Shown here one piece after another: positions 43,105-51,001 of a stretch of 64,000 nt of DNA. Made by a program: the position numbers and the translations under genes. The stretch is from Bacillota bacterium (GTDB lineage: Bacteria; Bacillota; Desulfotomaculia; Desulfotomaculales; Desulfohalotomaculaceae), in NCBI GenBank assembly GCA_009711615.1, contig VENI01000003.1:186001-250000 (forward strand), read 5' to 3'. Position 1 is the stretch's first letter. Each line of letters begins with the position of its first letter. The notes beneath the pieces were generated by a model. The model did not search any database. It was not told where the DNA came from and worked only from the letters and a program-made list of their open reading frames with translations.

Positions 43105-44157
43105 TCATTTAAGACTTTCAATAATACCTTGCCAATCTATATACTGTTCTACGTTTTCTACTGCCATTTTAATGTTATCCTCATCTTCAGGTTTGATCCG
43201 GTTTGACACTTCGGTCATCCTTTCAATGGTGGCAAAGGTATCATGATGTACCAGGATTATCGGCACACCTTTTTCATCGGCTTTGGCTATCACTTTTACA
43301 TCTGGATACAGGCCTCCAGTTAATATTAAAACGGAAGTATCTGTTTCCAATGCAGCCAGTGCGATATCGGCACGGTCACCGCCGGTAATTACCGCCTTGT
43401 TTGGAGCCCTGCGTAGGTAAGCCAGTGCACTTTCGATAGTCATGGCTCCTACCACAGAGTCTTCCACCGGTCGGTGGAGCTTGTCTTCACCGCACAATAT
43501 TTCCCCGCCCAACACTTGGTAATACTGCTCCACAGTTGGTGCGGTTAGCTCTGAGCGGTGTGGGACAATTCCAAGGGTTTCAAATCCGTTTTCGGTTAAG
43601 ATTGTCTTATAAACACCCTCGGTTTTAGCCAATATCTGTCGTGGGACGTTGTAAAAGACATTTCCTAACAACGGTATTTTGTGACAATGGAAATAACGGT
43701 TAAAAAATACCGCTTGATCTAAACTAAAGTCATTTTTGATTTTGATCATGTGAATAGCAGCAGCGTTGAATTTTTGGGCCAGTGTGGCATCATCCAATTT
43801 CATGCTGGCCATTGAATGAGGGAAAATTGCTCCATCAATAAGTACAATGTCAGCATCTTGAGATACCTTTTCAAAGGCTTCTGTAACTTTTTCTAAGATC
43901 TCATTATTTTGATGGTAGCGAGTAAGATAAAACGGGCTGGTTGTACATGGTACTATGGTATCAATAGGATGGTTGATACCTAAAACTTTTTGCATCAGCA
44001 AACCATCTTCATCCACCGTGTATCCGGTTGCGGTGGTAATGCCTATTGGTTTGAAATAACTTACCTTGTAACCTTCCTGTTGTAACTTAAGCCCTAATCC
44101 AACCGCCATGGCAGTTTTAGCACTGCCGGCAGTTCCTGTGATGTAGAGGTTTTGCAT
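43105..44157 (-). CDS. P-loop (BioD-like) and DRTGG domain protein
   Basis: The 350-residue protein has a P-loop GTAGSAKTAMAVGL near 7 in a dethiobiotin-synthetase-like fold. A DRTGG domain (about 210-320, with VVGAMTIESALAYL, ITGGDRADIALAAL) and a short tail follow. The same two domains form the regulatory N-terminal part of long phosphotransacetylases, but the catalytic PTA_PTB domain is absent. The start ATG (complement of 44155-44157) follows GAGGTG. Its frame touches the synthetase upstream, suggesting one transcript. It probably senses nucleotides or acetyl-CoA status for the acetate genes. That role is inferred from context. Confidence 0.8.
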   Translation of the reverse strand: MQNLYITGTAGSAKTAMAVGLGLKLQQEGYKVSYFKPIGITTATGYTVDEDGLLMQKVLGINHPIDTIVPCTTSPFYLTRYHQNNEILEKVTEAFEKVSQDADIVLIDGAIFPHSMASMKLDDATLAQKFNAAAIHMIKIKNDFSLDQAVFFNRYFHCHKIPLLGNVFYNVPRQILAKTEGVYKTILTENGFETLGIVPHRSELTAPTVEQYYQVLGGEILCGEDKLHRPVEDSVVGAMTIESALAYLRRAPNKAVITGGDRADIALAALETDTSVLILTGGLYPDVKVIAKADEKGVPIILVHHDTFATIERMTEVSNRIKPEDEDNIKMAVENVEQYIDWQGIIESLK

Positions 44158-44168
44158 ATGCCAACACC

Positions 44169-46277
44169 TCACGATATAGTTATTTTTATGTCCAAAGCGG
44201 ACAAGCCTTCTTCATAAGCGAAGACAGGATTAATATCCATCTCTGTTATTTCCGGAAAGTCCAATACCATTTTGGCCACCCGGCCAATAACATCTACAAG
44301 CGCTCCAATATCACTGGGTTTTTTACCCCGGTAACCTTTTAATAATGTATATGCTTTTGTTTCTCCAATTAATGAATTGATCTTTGCAGTGGTTAAATCT
44401 TTGGCCAAGCGGAAGGAAACATCCTTTAACAGGTTAACATATATACCTCCCAAACCAAAGGCTATCATTGGCCCAAACTGTACATCCCGGGACATGCCAA
44501 TAATCAGTTCTGTGCCCTCAGGCATCATTTTCTGAACTTCAATACCATAGGGAAGTACTTGCGGTAAATATCTTTGTACACTCTCCATGATTTGAATGTA
44601 ACCCTCCCGTACTTTTTCGGGAGTATCCAAGCCCAGTAGTACGCCACCAACATCAGTTTTATGCAATATTTTAGGAGAAGCTACCTTTAATACCACCGGG
44701 TAGCCTATTTCATTAGCCAGTTTCATAGCCTCTTCGGCTGAATTGGCCATTTTTATTGGTGCAGCTGGTATGCCATAAGCTTTGGCCACTTCGTATGTTT
44801 CACTACCTAAAAGAACTCGGCGTTTATCCCTAAAGACATCATAAAAAATGGCTTTCACCGCTTTGGTATCTATATCGGTAAAATTCACTGGCTGTTCATC
44901 GTAGATTTCATTGTCTGCTTGGGTTTGGGCATACTTAACCATGCCTTTAATGCAGTAGATAGCCGGCTCGGGAAATGGAAAATTAGGAATACCCGCTTTT
45001 GTGACTACCTTTGCTCCGTTCTCCACTGATGGGCCACCCATGAACGAAGTGAATATTGGTTTGTTAGGGTACTTTTTATTTACACTGATAATGGCTTCAG
45101 CAATAGCGCTGGGATTGGTAATGGCGGTGGGACAGACCAAAACCACTGCACAGTCAACGCTTGATTCGGATAATGCCTTGTTTAAGGCAAACTCAAACCT
45201 ATCCTGGTTGGCATCACCCAGTACGTCTATCGGGTTGTAGATATTTGCCTCTGCAGGCAAATTGTTGCGTAGATCTTCAACCGTTTTTTTAGAAAACCTG
45301 GCCATGTTCAATCCGTGATTCTCAATGGCATCGGTGGTAATAATACCAGGACCACCAGCATTGGTGATAACAGCCACTCGGCTACCCTGAGGAACAGGTT
45401 GATAAGAAAAGGCAGTGGCTAGATCAAACAGTTCTGTAATACTGCGGGCGCGGATAATTCCTGACTGCTCAAAGGCAGTTTCGTAAGCCAAATCACTACC
45501 AGCCAGCGCACCTGTGTGGGATGATGCAGCTTGGGCACCAGCTTGACTGGTTCCGGATTTGAAAATAATTACCGGTTTTTTCAAACTGGCCCTCTTAGTG
45601 GCATCTAAGAATTTTTGGCCATTTGCCACATCCTCAATATAAGCTAGAATTACGCTGGTGTTTGGGTCATCGGCAATGGCATCAATAAAGTCGGCTTCAT
45701 TCATTTGGGCCTTGTTACCGAGACTGATAACCCGTGAAAAGCCTAAGCCAGTGTCTAGACTCCAATCCAACACTGAAACAAGCATGGCACCACTTTGTGA
45801 AATAAAGGCAATGTCACCTTTTTTGGGAAATACCGCAGAAAAGGAGGCATTAATGGGGATGATAGAATCCATAATGCCGACACAATTTGGCCCCAGCATA
45901 TTAATGCCGTAATTATTAGCTTTTTCAACCAATTGTTTTTCCAATTCCATGCCCTGACTACCTATTTCCTTAAAACCGGCTGAAAGGATCACCATATTCT
46001 TGATGCCAAGACTCCCCGCTTCCTCAACCACACCAATACAATGCTTGGCGGGTACAGCCACCACAGCCAGGTCTACTGGCTTTCCAACTTTAGATAAGGA
46101 TTGATAACAAGTAAGCCCTTCAATTTCTTCTACCTTCGGGTTAATGGGGTAGATATCTCCTTTGAAACCGCTGGAAATTATATTCTTAAACACAGCATTA
46201 CCTATTTTTTCAGGAGATTGTGATGCACCCACTACAGCAACAGATTTAACTTTAAAGAAATTTTTAAGGTCGGCCAT
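44169..46277 (-). CDS. acyl/acetyl-CoA synthetase (ADP-forming), fused alpha-beta
   Basis: The enzyme converts acyl-CoA, ADP and phosphate to acid, CoA and ATP. The 702-residue product fuses the alpha part (CoA-binding domain, VAVVGASQSPEKIGN near 13, and the ligase domain with the phosphohistidine loop SSHTGALAGSD near 255) to a beta part with an ATP-grasp domain (from about 475, KVASPKILHKTDVGGV). It starts at ATG (complement of 46275-46277) after GGTAGGTG; a GTG three codons earlier is possible. Substrate may be acetyl-CoA or a branched acyl-CoA. The acetate kinase genes nearby favour acetyl-CoA. Confidence 0.92.
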   Translation of the reverse strand: MADLKNFFKVKSVAVVGASQSPEKIGNAVFKNIISSGFKGDIYPINPKVEEIEGLTCYQSLSKVGKPVDLAVVAVPAKHCIGVVEEAGSLGIKNMVILSAGFKEIGSQGMELEKQLVEKANNYGINMLGPNCVGIMDSIIPINASFSAVFPKKGDIAFISQSGAMLVSVLDWSLDTGLGFSRVISLGNKAQMNEADFIDAIADDPNTSVILAYIEDVANGQKFLDATKRASLKKPVIIFKSGTSQAGAQAASSHTGALAGSDLAYETAFEQSGIIRARSITELFDLATAFSYQPVPQGSRVAVITNAGGPGIITTDAIENHGLNMARFSKKTVEDLRNNLPAEANIYNPIDVLGDANQDRFEFALNKALSESSVDCAVVLVCPTAITNPSAIAEAIISVNKKYPNKPIFTSFMGGPSVENGAKVVTKAGIPNFPFPEPAIYCIKGMVKYAQTQADNEIYDEQPVNFTDIDTKAVKAIFYDVFRDKRRVLLGSETYEVAKAYGIPAAPIKMANSAEEAMKLANEIGYPVVLKVASPKILHKTDVGGVLLGLDTPEKVREGYIQIMESVQRYLPQVLPYGIEVQKMMPEGTELIIGMSRDVQFGPMIAFGLGGIYVNLLKDVSFRLAKDLTTAKINSLIGETKAYTLLKGYRGKKPSDIGALVDVIGRVAKMVLDFPEITEMDINPVFAYEEGLSALDIKITIS

Positions 46278-46376
46278 TTTTTTCACCTACCTTCATATAG
46301 GTTGATTTCATTATATTCTGTTAGTAATATCCTGTCAATTTGACCAGGCTTAGGAATTAAAAATGAAGTGAAATTT

Positions 46377-46973
46377 TTAATTTATACTTGATTCAATTGC
46401 TTCTACAAACTTTTGATAAGGTTGTGCACCTACCAGTTTCTTGTTGCCGTTAATGATAAATGTAGGGAGGCCAGCAACTTGGAATTGTTTCCCATATGTA
46501 ATTGCTTCAGTCAAGCGTGGAGAATATTCTTTTTCTTTAAGGGCTTTTCTTAACTCGTTTTTATCAAGGCCCGCCGTTTCGGCAATATCTAAGATTACTT
46601 CTAGCTTGCCAATGTTTTTGTTCTCGGTAAAATAGGCCTTGAAAATATTATTATGTAACTGTTCAAACTTGCCTTGATCTTTGGCAAATTCGCTGGCCTC
46701 AAGGGCTAGACGAGTGTTACACATGGTGTCAATTTTATTAAACATAATATTATAGGGTGCGCCAGCATTATTTAAGTTGCTGATCATTCTTTCCATGTTA
46801 ACATCAGGCAGAGCATCTTTGATGGCAACCCCTTCTGCCGGGGTTTCAGGATGCAATTCATAGCCTACCCACTGTTCGGAGATGGAGAAATCTTTTTTTA
46901 GTTTTTCGACAATACCTTTGCCGATATAACAGAATGGTCAAGTGTAATCTGAAAAAATAATTAGGTTTACCAT
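46377..46973 (-). CDS. DsbA/FrnE-like thioredoxin-fold selenoprotein (UGA = Sec)
   Basis: Reading on the minus strand from ATG (complement of 46971-46973), the protein is MVNLIIFSDYT-U-PFCYIGKG and then a complete DsbA/FrnE-type domain, 198 residues. The UGA (46940-46938) is codon 12 and replaces the first cysteine of the CPxC active site, so the motif is UPFC. The rest of the frame is open, with the cis-proline motif GLPTFIING near 174, helical insert, and normal end. A hairpin starts three bases after the UGA. A ribosome site AAAGGATG precedes the ATG. Standard gene calling gives only a 159-residue fragment starting at a TTG. Likely role: cytoplasmic thiol oxidoreductase or reductase. Confidence 0.85.
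46905..46934 (-). other. candidate bacterial SECIS hairpin
   Basis: Downstream of the UGA, after CCA, UUCUGUUAUAUC (46934-46923) can pair with GGUAUUGUCGAA (46916-46905) around a GGCAAA loop. Ten of twelve positions pair, counting G-U. Size, distance and loop guanines fit a SelB-binding element. The pairing was judged by eye, not by free energy. Confidence 0.6.
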
Positions 46974-47009
46974 AGTTTTACACATCCTTTATGAACAAAT
47001 TTAATGTTA

Positions 47010-47078
47010 TTGTCAGAATTCAGTAGTCAGAATTTTAAGATCATAAACAGTTTTATGATCTGACTTCAAGATTACTGT
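47010..47078. repeat. AGTCAGAATT inverted-repeat element, copy 5
   Basis: CAGAATTCAGTAGTCAGAATTTTAAG leads into AGATCATAAA / TTTATGATCT (47038-47061), a perfect ten-base hairpin, with outer CAGTA / TTACTG ends. It shares units with the other intergenic repeats but has a distinct centre. Confidence 0.5.
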
Positions 47079-47138
47079 TATTATAACATTCAGGTGATAT
47101 GTCATGTAAGCATTATATGGTATATATAAAAAATGCAT

Positions 47139-47177
47139 AAAAGAAGGAGAACCTAATTGAATGGCTCTCCTTCTTTT
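47139..47177 (-). terminator. ackA terminator
   Basis: AAAAGAAGGAGA and TCTCCTTCTTTT pair across 15 bases just after the ackA stop. On the minus strand TTATGCATTTTTT follows. Confidence 0.7.
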
Positions 47178-47189
47178 ATTTATACGCTT

Positions 47190-48383
47190 TTATTTTATAA
47201 CTAATGCCTCGGTTTCTTTAGCAATCATTAGTTCTTCGTTGGTGGGTACTACCATGGCCACTGCTCCACCATCTTTTGTAATAATCTGTTCCTTACCTCT
47301 GATGTTGTTCTTTTCGGCATCTACTTCCAGGCCTAAATATTCTAAACCGGTTAAGACCTTTTCACGCAGTTCTTTACCATTTTCACCGATTCCGCCAGTG
47401 AATGCCACTGCGTCCAGACCTCCCATGGCAGCACCAAAGGCGCCAATCCATCTTTTTACACCGTAAATGAACATGTTTAGTGCCAGTGCAGCACGTTCAT
47501 TGCCATTAGCTTCGGCATCTTCCAAATCTCTAAAGTCACTACTGATTCCGGAAACACCTAAGACGCCACTCTTTTTATTCATAATGTTACTTATATCATC
47601 AGGTTGTAGATTTTCTTTTTCCATAATGAATGGAATAATGGCCGGGTCAATATCACCAGTGCGTGTACCCATGGGCAGTCCTGCCAGTGGGGTAAAGCCC
47701 ATGGTGGTATCCACTGAAACACCATTTTTCACCGCAGTGATACTGGAACCGTTGCCCAGGTGGCAAACAACAACTTTTAAATCAGTTAGTGGCTTGCCGA
47801 GCATGGTTGCTGCGCGGCCAGATACATACTTGTGAGAAGTGCCGTGGAAACCATATTTGCGAATGCCATATTTTTCATAATATTGGTATGGTAAGGCGTA
47901 ATTAAAAGCATAGTCAGGAATGGTTTGGTGGAATGCGGTGTCAAAAACGGCCACCTGAGGAGCATGGGGAATTAATTCCTGACATGTTTTTATACCCACA
48001 ACATTGGGTGGGTTATGTAATGGAGCCAAGTCAAACAGTGATTCCAATTCGTTTAACACATCTTCGTTAATCAGTACAGCCTTGTTGAATTTTTCGCCGC
48101 CGTGAACCACACGGTGTCCTACTGCAGTGATTTCAGCAATATCATTGACCACACCATATTCATCGTCAGTGAGACACTCTATAATTTTTTCCAAAGCTGC
48201 TTTGTGGTCCGCCAGGTTTTGTTCCAGTTTCAGTGTACCGCCATCAGCCTTTTCGTGCTTGATTTTGGAACCTTCAATACCAATTCTCTCAGCCAGTCCG
48301 GAAACCAACTCTTTTTTTTCTTGCATGTCCAACAACTTGTATTTAACTGAAGAACTTCCGCAGTTAACAACTAGTATTACCAA
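47190..48383 (-). CDS. ackA: acetate kinase
   Basis: AckA transfers phosphate between acetyl-phosphate and ADP, yielding ATP. The start is TTG (complement of 48381-48383) behind AAAGGAGG. The 397-residue protein has the ASKHA start VNCGSSSVKYKL, GHRVVHGGE near 88, the catalytic FDTAFHQTIP near 147, and CHLGNGSSITAVKNG near 206. PduL, encoded upstream on the same strand, would supply acetyl-phosphate. Tandem palindromes lie in its upstream region. Confidence 0.97.
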   Translation of the reverse strand: MVILVVNCGSSSVKYKLLDMQEKKELVSGLAERIGIEGSKIKHEKADGGTLKLEQNLADHKAALEKIIECLTDDEYGVVNDIAEITAVGHRVVHGGEKFNKAVLINEDVLNELESLFDLAPLHNPPNVVGIKTCQELIPHAPQVAVFDTAFHQTIPDYAFNYALPYQYYEKYGIRKYGFHGTSHKYVSGRAATMLGKPLTDLKVVVCHLGNGSSITAVKNGVSVDTTMGFTPLAGLPMGTRTGDIDPAIIPFIMEKENLQPDDISNIMNKKSGVLGVSGISSDFRDLEDAEANGNERAALALNMFIYGVKRWIGAFGAAMGGLDAVAFTGGIGENGKELREKVLTGLEYLGLEVDAEKNNIRGKEQIITKDGGAVAMVVPTNEELMIAKETEALVIK

Positions 48384-48451
48384 GACATTTCCTCCTTTAA
48401 AATATGTACTATATTATTCCACTTTCAAAAATCCTACTATAAAGCAAAGAA

Positions 48452-48482
48452 TTAACCCAGGTTATAGTTTAACCCAGGTTAA
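48452..48482. promoter_or_regulatory. tandem TTAACC-CA-GGTTAA palindromic sites before ackA
   Basis: Copy one at 48452-48465 (TTAACCCAGGTTAT) and copy two at 48469-48482 (TTAACCCAGGTTAA, perfect palindrome) share 13 bases and are spaced by 17. They lie 70-100 bases upstream of the ackA start. This pattern is typical of an operator for a dimeric regulator. The regulator is not known. Confidence 0.55.
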
Positions 48483-48511
48483 TCAACTTTAAAATTCTTA
48501 TATTATTTGAA

Positions 48512-49198
48512 TTATTTATTTAGAATTTCAGATATGTGACCCCTGTGAATGTAGGCTTTTAGCATGTCGCCGTTTCTTAAACCTACAGCATTAGCTTCAT
48601 CAGTATCAACATGCATTTCAAGTTGAAACTTGTCACTGACACGAATCAGTACATCACCAAAGATGATTCCGCGAGGCCCTTTGGCTCTTACGCTTACTTT
48701 GTCTTGATCCTTTAAGCCCAATTCATCAGCAACTGAGGTGTGCATGTGAATGTGACGAGCGGCAATAATTGCTCCTTCATCTAAAGTAATGGTACCTTTT
48801 GGACCTACCAGTGTTATAGGTGCAGAGCCGGCCAAGTCACCGGAGTCTCTTAAGGGGGCTTTTACACCGAGCTTAAAGCTATCGGTAACTGTGATTTCCA
48901 CTTGAGATTCTTTACGAGCGGGGCCAAGTACTCTTACTTTTTCAATTACTCCTTTAGGGCCTACCAGCATCACAGTTTCTTCGCAAGCAAACTGACCTGG
49001 TTGGGAAAGATCTTTTAGTTTGGTCAGCTGGTGTCCTTCTCCATATAGTTTTACTACATCTTCTTCACATAGGTGCACATGGCGATTAGAGATACCTACA
49101 GGGACCTCAAAGATCTCTGGTTGGATTACAGTTAAACGATCTTCCTTGCTTTCAGGCATTTCATTAATAATAATATCTTTCTTCTTTTCATTTAACAT
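48512..49198 (-). CDS. pduL: phosphate propanoyl/acetyltransferase PduL
   Basis: PduL exchanges CoA for phosphate on acetyl- or propionyl-CoA and is unrelated to classical Pta. The 228-residue protein has the two zinc-binding beta-barrel halves: VGISNRHVHLCEED near 33 and ARHIHMHTSVADELG near 150, both with the HxH ligands. No encapsulation peptide for microcompartments is visible; a 25-residue charged N-terminal extension precedes the first barrel. With ackA downstream it forms a complete acetyl-CoA to acetate route. Confidence 0.92.
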   Translation of the reverse strand: MLNEKKKDIIINEMPESKEDRLTVIQPEIFEVPVGISNRHVHLCEEDVVKLYGEGHQLTKLKDLSQPGQFACEETVMLVGPKGVIEKVRVLGPARKESQVEITVTDSFKLGVKAPLRDSGDLAGSAPITLVGPKGTITLDEGAIIAARHIHMHTSVADELGLKDQDKVSVRAKGPRGIIFGDVLIRVSDKFQLEMHVDTDEANAVGLRNGDMLKAYIHRGHISEILNK

Positions 49199-49537
49199 AT
49201 ATAAATCACTCCCCTTTTAAGATCTTCCTTCTAACCGCTGGCCAGTGTATATATCCAAGGATGTTTGGGTAATATGTAGAAAAGTATTATGTATATACTG
49301 TAATGGTTGGGTGGTCAGACCGGTTATAGAAAAAAATACAAATATTAAGTTCAAATTTGTAAACCATTAATTTTAATTCCATTATGCAACAGGATTACTA
49401 TACTGTCAATGACTGTAAAAGATGTTAGAATCTTTTGTTTAACAGACATTTCTGTATTTATTATCTCTCATACTAGTGGTTAATATAAAAGGGATAATTT
49501 TCAAAAACAAGTTAAAGTCCTTCTGATATTAGTTTAA
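49199..49537. other. ylbJ-pduL intergenic region
   Basis: AT-rich gap of 339 bases. It holds the pduL promoter and a leader of about 175 bases with a short CGGTCTGACC-type stem on the minus strand. I see no gene or known RNA motif in it. Confidence 0.5.
49381..49409 (-). promoter_or_regulatory. pduL promoter
   Basis: On the minus strand a perfect TTGACA (49409-49404) and CATAAT (49386-49381) are 17 bases apart. The implied leader to pduL is about 175 bases. Confidence 0.6.
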
Positions 49538-50845
49538 CTAATTAAATTTTAACTTGTTATACACTGAAATTAATAATTGATATATAATTCCCACCGTTAT
49601 TAACAATAGCATATTAATAAGGAATAGTTTAAGAAAAAACCAATTATTAATCCAGCAGGAACTGGTCAGCATTGTATCTGAAGTTAGGGTGGGTAAGTCG
49701 GACCAACCTGCCGAGACAGGATCAAGACACTTCCAAATTAAAAAGGTGAATACTGCAGCTAAGCAGGAATGGCAGATTCTGGCCAGCAAGAATGGATAGA
49801 TTCTAATATCTGTATCGGCAATTAAACTAGCAATTTGGGCATGAATGGATAAACCGCTCCAAGCAAGTATAACAGATACCGCCATTAACTGCTGTAGTAG
49901 CGGGGCGGCGGTTTCGCTTGCCAATTTTGTGCCTATTGTCATCTCAAAAAAACCGCTGGCCACAGCTGTAAAAATTTCCGGTTCAAAACCAAGAGGTGAG
50001 AAAACAAATGCTAAGAAATTTGAAGCTGTGCTTATGAAACCAATATTTGTAAGCAGTCGAATGATTACTGCAAAAAGAATCATAAAACCACCAATCTTTA
50101 ACAGGGTGGTAACTGAATTAGAGATAGCATCACCCATTAATTTGCCCAGCGGCCTTTTGTCTTCTTTATGTATAAGAGATAATTCATTTACTGCCCGGCG
50201 CAGCACTTGTCCCTGCACTTCATTTCCGGTTCGTTCACGGTCATTTTTACGGTAAAACCTGAGCATTAGGCCTAAGGTCAAATTGGCTAAATAATGGGCC
50301 CCGGCAATTAGGACACCTAATTTGGGGTTACCAAACATACCCACTGATACTGCCACCAGCATAAAAAGAGGGCTGGAATTGTTTGTGAAACTCATTAACC
50401 TTTCAGCTTCCACACGGGTACACATACCCTTGCGACGCAGTTTGGCAGTTATCATAGATCCGATGGGGAAACCGGAACTGTAACCTACAACCATCACAAA
50501 TGATCCGCTACCGGGTACGTTAAATATAGGACGCATTATCGGTTCCAACAGTATACCCATAAAATGGACAATGCCTAGACTCATTAATAATTCTGAAGCA
50601 ATAAAAAAAGGAAGAAGTGAGGGGAAAACAATATCCCACCAGGCTTTTAAACCCATGTTGGCCCCATCAAAAACTACCTTAGGGTTAAGTATCATATTAA
50701 TAATGAAGAAAATTACACAGACTGCCCATAAAAGTTTAGAATAACTAATTCCATACTTTGTCAAAGCCCTAGAAAAAAAGTGTCTGAATATTACAGCTGT
50801 GCAAATAGAGAGCATAAACATAATCATATACAAAGGAAAAGTCAC
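49538..50845 (-). CDS. ylbJ: sporulation integral membrane protein YlbJ
   Basis: YlbJ is a multi-pass protein needed for normal spore-envelope formation in Bacillus. The 435-residue product has about eight to ten helices, with the nucleoside-transporter-gate-like segments GLKAWWDIVFPSLLPFFIASEL near 67, PGSGSFVMVVGYSSGFPIG near 110 and RLMSFTNNSSPLFML near 150. GTG 50845 lies within a GAGGTG ribosome site, so TTG 50833 is likely the true start (431 residues). The gene stands next to the DUF177-rpmF pair as in the Bacillus ylb locus. Confidence 0.92.
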   Translation of the reverse strand: MTFPLYMIMFMLSICTAVIFRHFFSRALTKYGISYSKLLWAVCVIFFIINMILNPKVVFDGANMGLKAWWDIVFPSLLPFFIASELLMSLGIVHFMGILLEPIMRPIFNVPGSGSFVMVVGYSSGFPIGSMITAKLRRKGMCTRVEAERLMSFTNNSSPLFMLVAVSVGMFGNPKLGVLIAGAHYLANLTLGLMLRFYRKNDRERTGNEVQGQVLRRAVNELSLIHKEDKRPLGKLMGDAISNSVTTLLKIGGFMILFAVIIRLLTNIGFISTASNFLAFVFSPLGFEPEIFTAVASGFFEMTIGTKLASETAAPLLQQLMAVSVILAWSGLSIHAQIASLIADTDIRIYPFLLARICHSCLAAVFTFLIWKCLDPVSAGWSDLPTLTSDTMLTSSCWINNWFFLKLFLINMLLLITVGIIYQLLISVYNKLKFN

Positions 50846-50943
50846 CTCTTTTCATATGATATATACAAGAGTAGGTTGTTAATTAGACCAATTTGTCCCG
50901 GTTCGACAACATAGATAAAACTTCATATATCAACGAAAATACC

Positions 50944-50972
50944 TTGACAAATATATGCACAGTTAATATAAT
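50944..50972 (+). promoter_or_regulatory. consensus sigma-A promoter of DUF177-rpmF
   Basis: TTGACA (50944-50949), 17 bases, TATAAT (50967-50972): a perfect match to consensus in boxes and spacing. It fits strong expression of ribosomal protein L32. Confidence 0.85.
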
Positions 50973-51001
50973 GATTTTTGTTAACAATGAGGTGTTTTGG
51001 T

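Noticed and set aside
43105..44157. DRTGG/P-loop protein as phosphotransacetylase
   Set aside because: The catalytic PTA_PTB domain is absent; only the regulatory-type domains are present.
46377..46856. A 159-residue open frame starting at an internal TTG, as a complete gene or a decayed pseudogene
   Set aside because: Its start lacks a ribosome site and it misses the active-site region. The upstream sequence keeps the frame and family motifs with a single UGA at the catalytic cysteine, so a selenoprotein is the better reading.
48452..48482. Palindromes before ackA as Rex or FapR sites
   Set aside because: Rex sites are TTGTGAA-N4-TTCACAA and FapR sites are TTAGTACC types; TTAACC-CA-GGTTAA matches neither.
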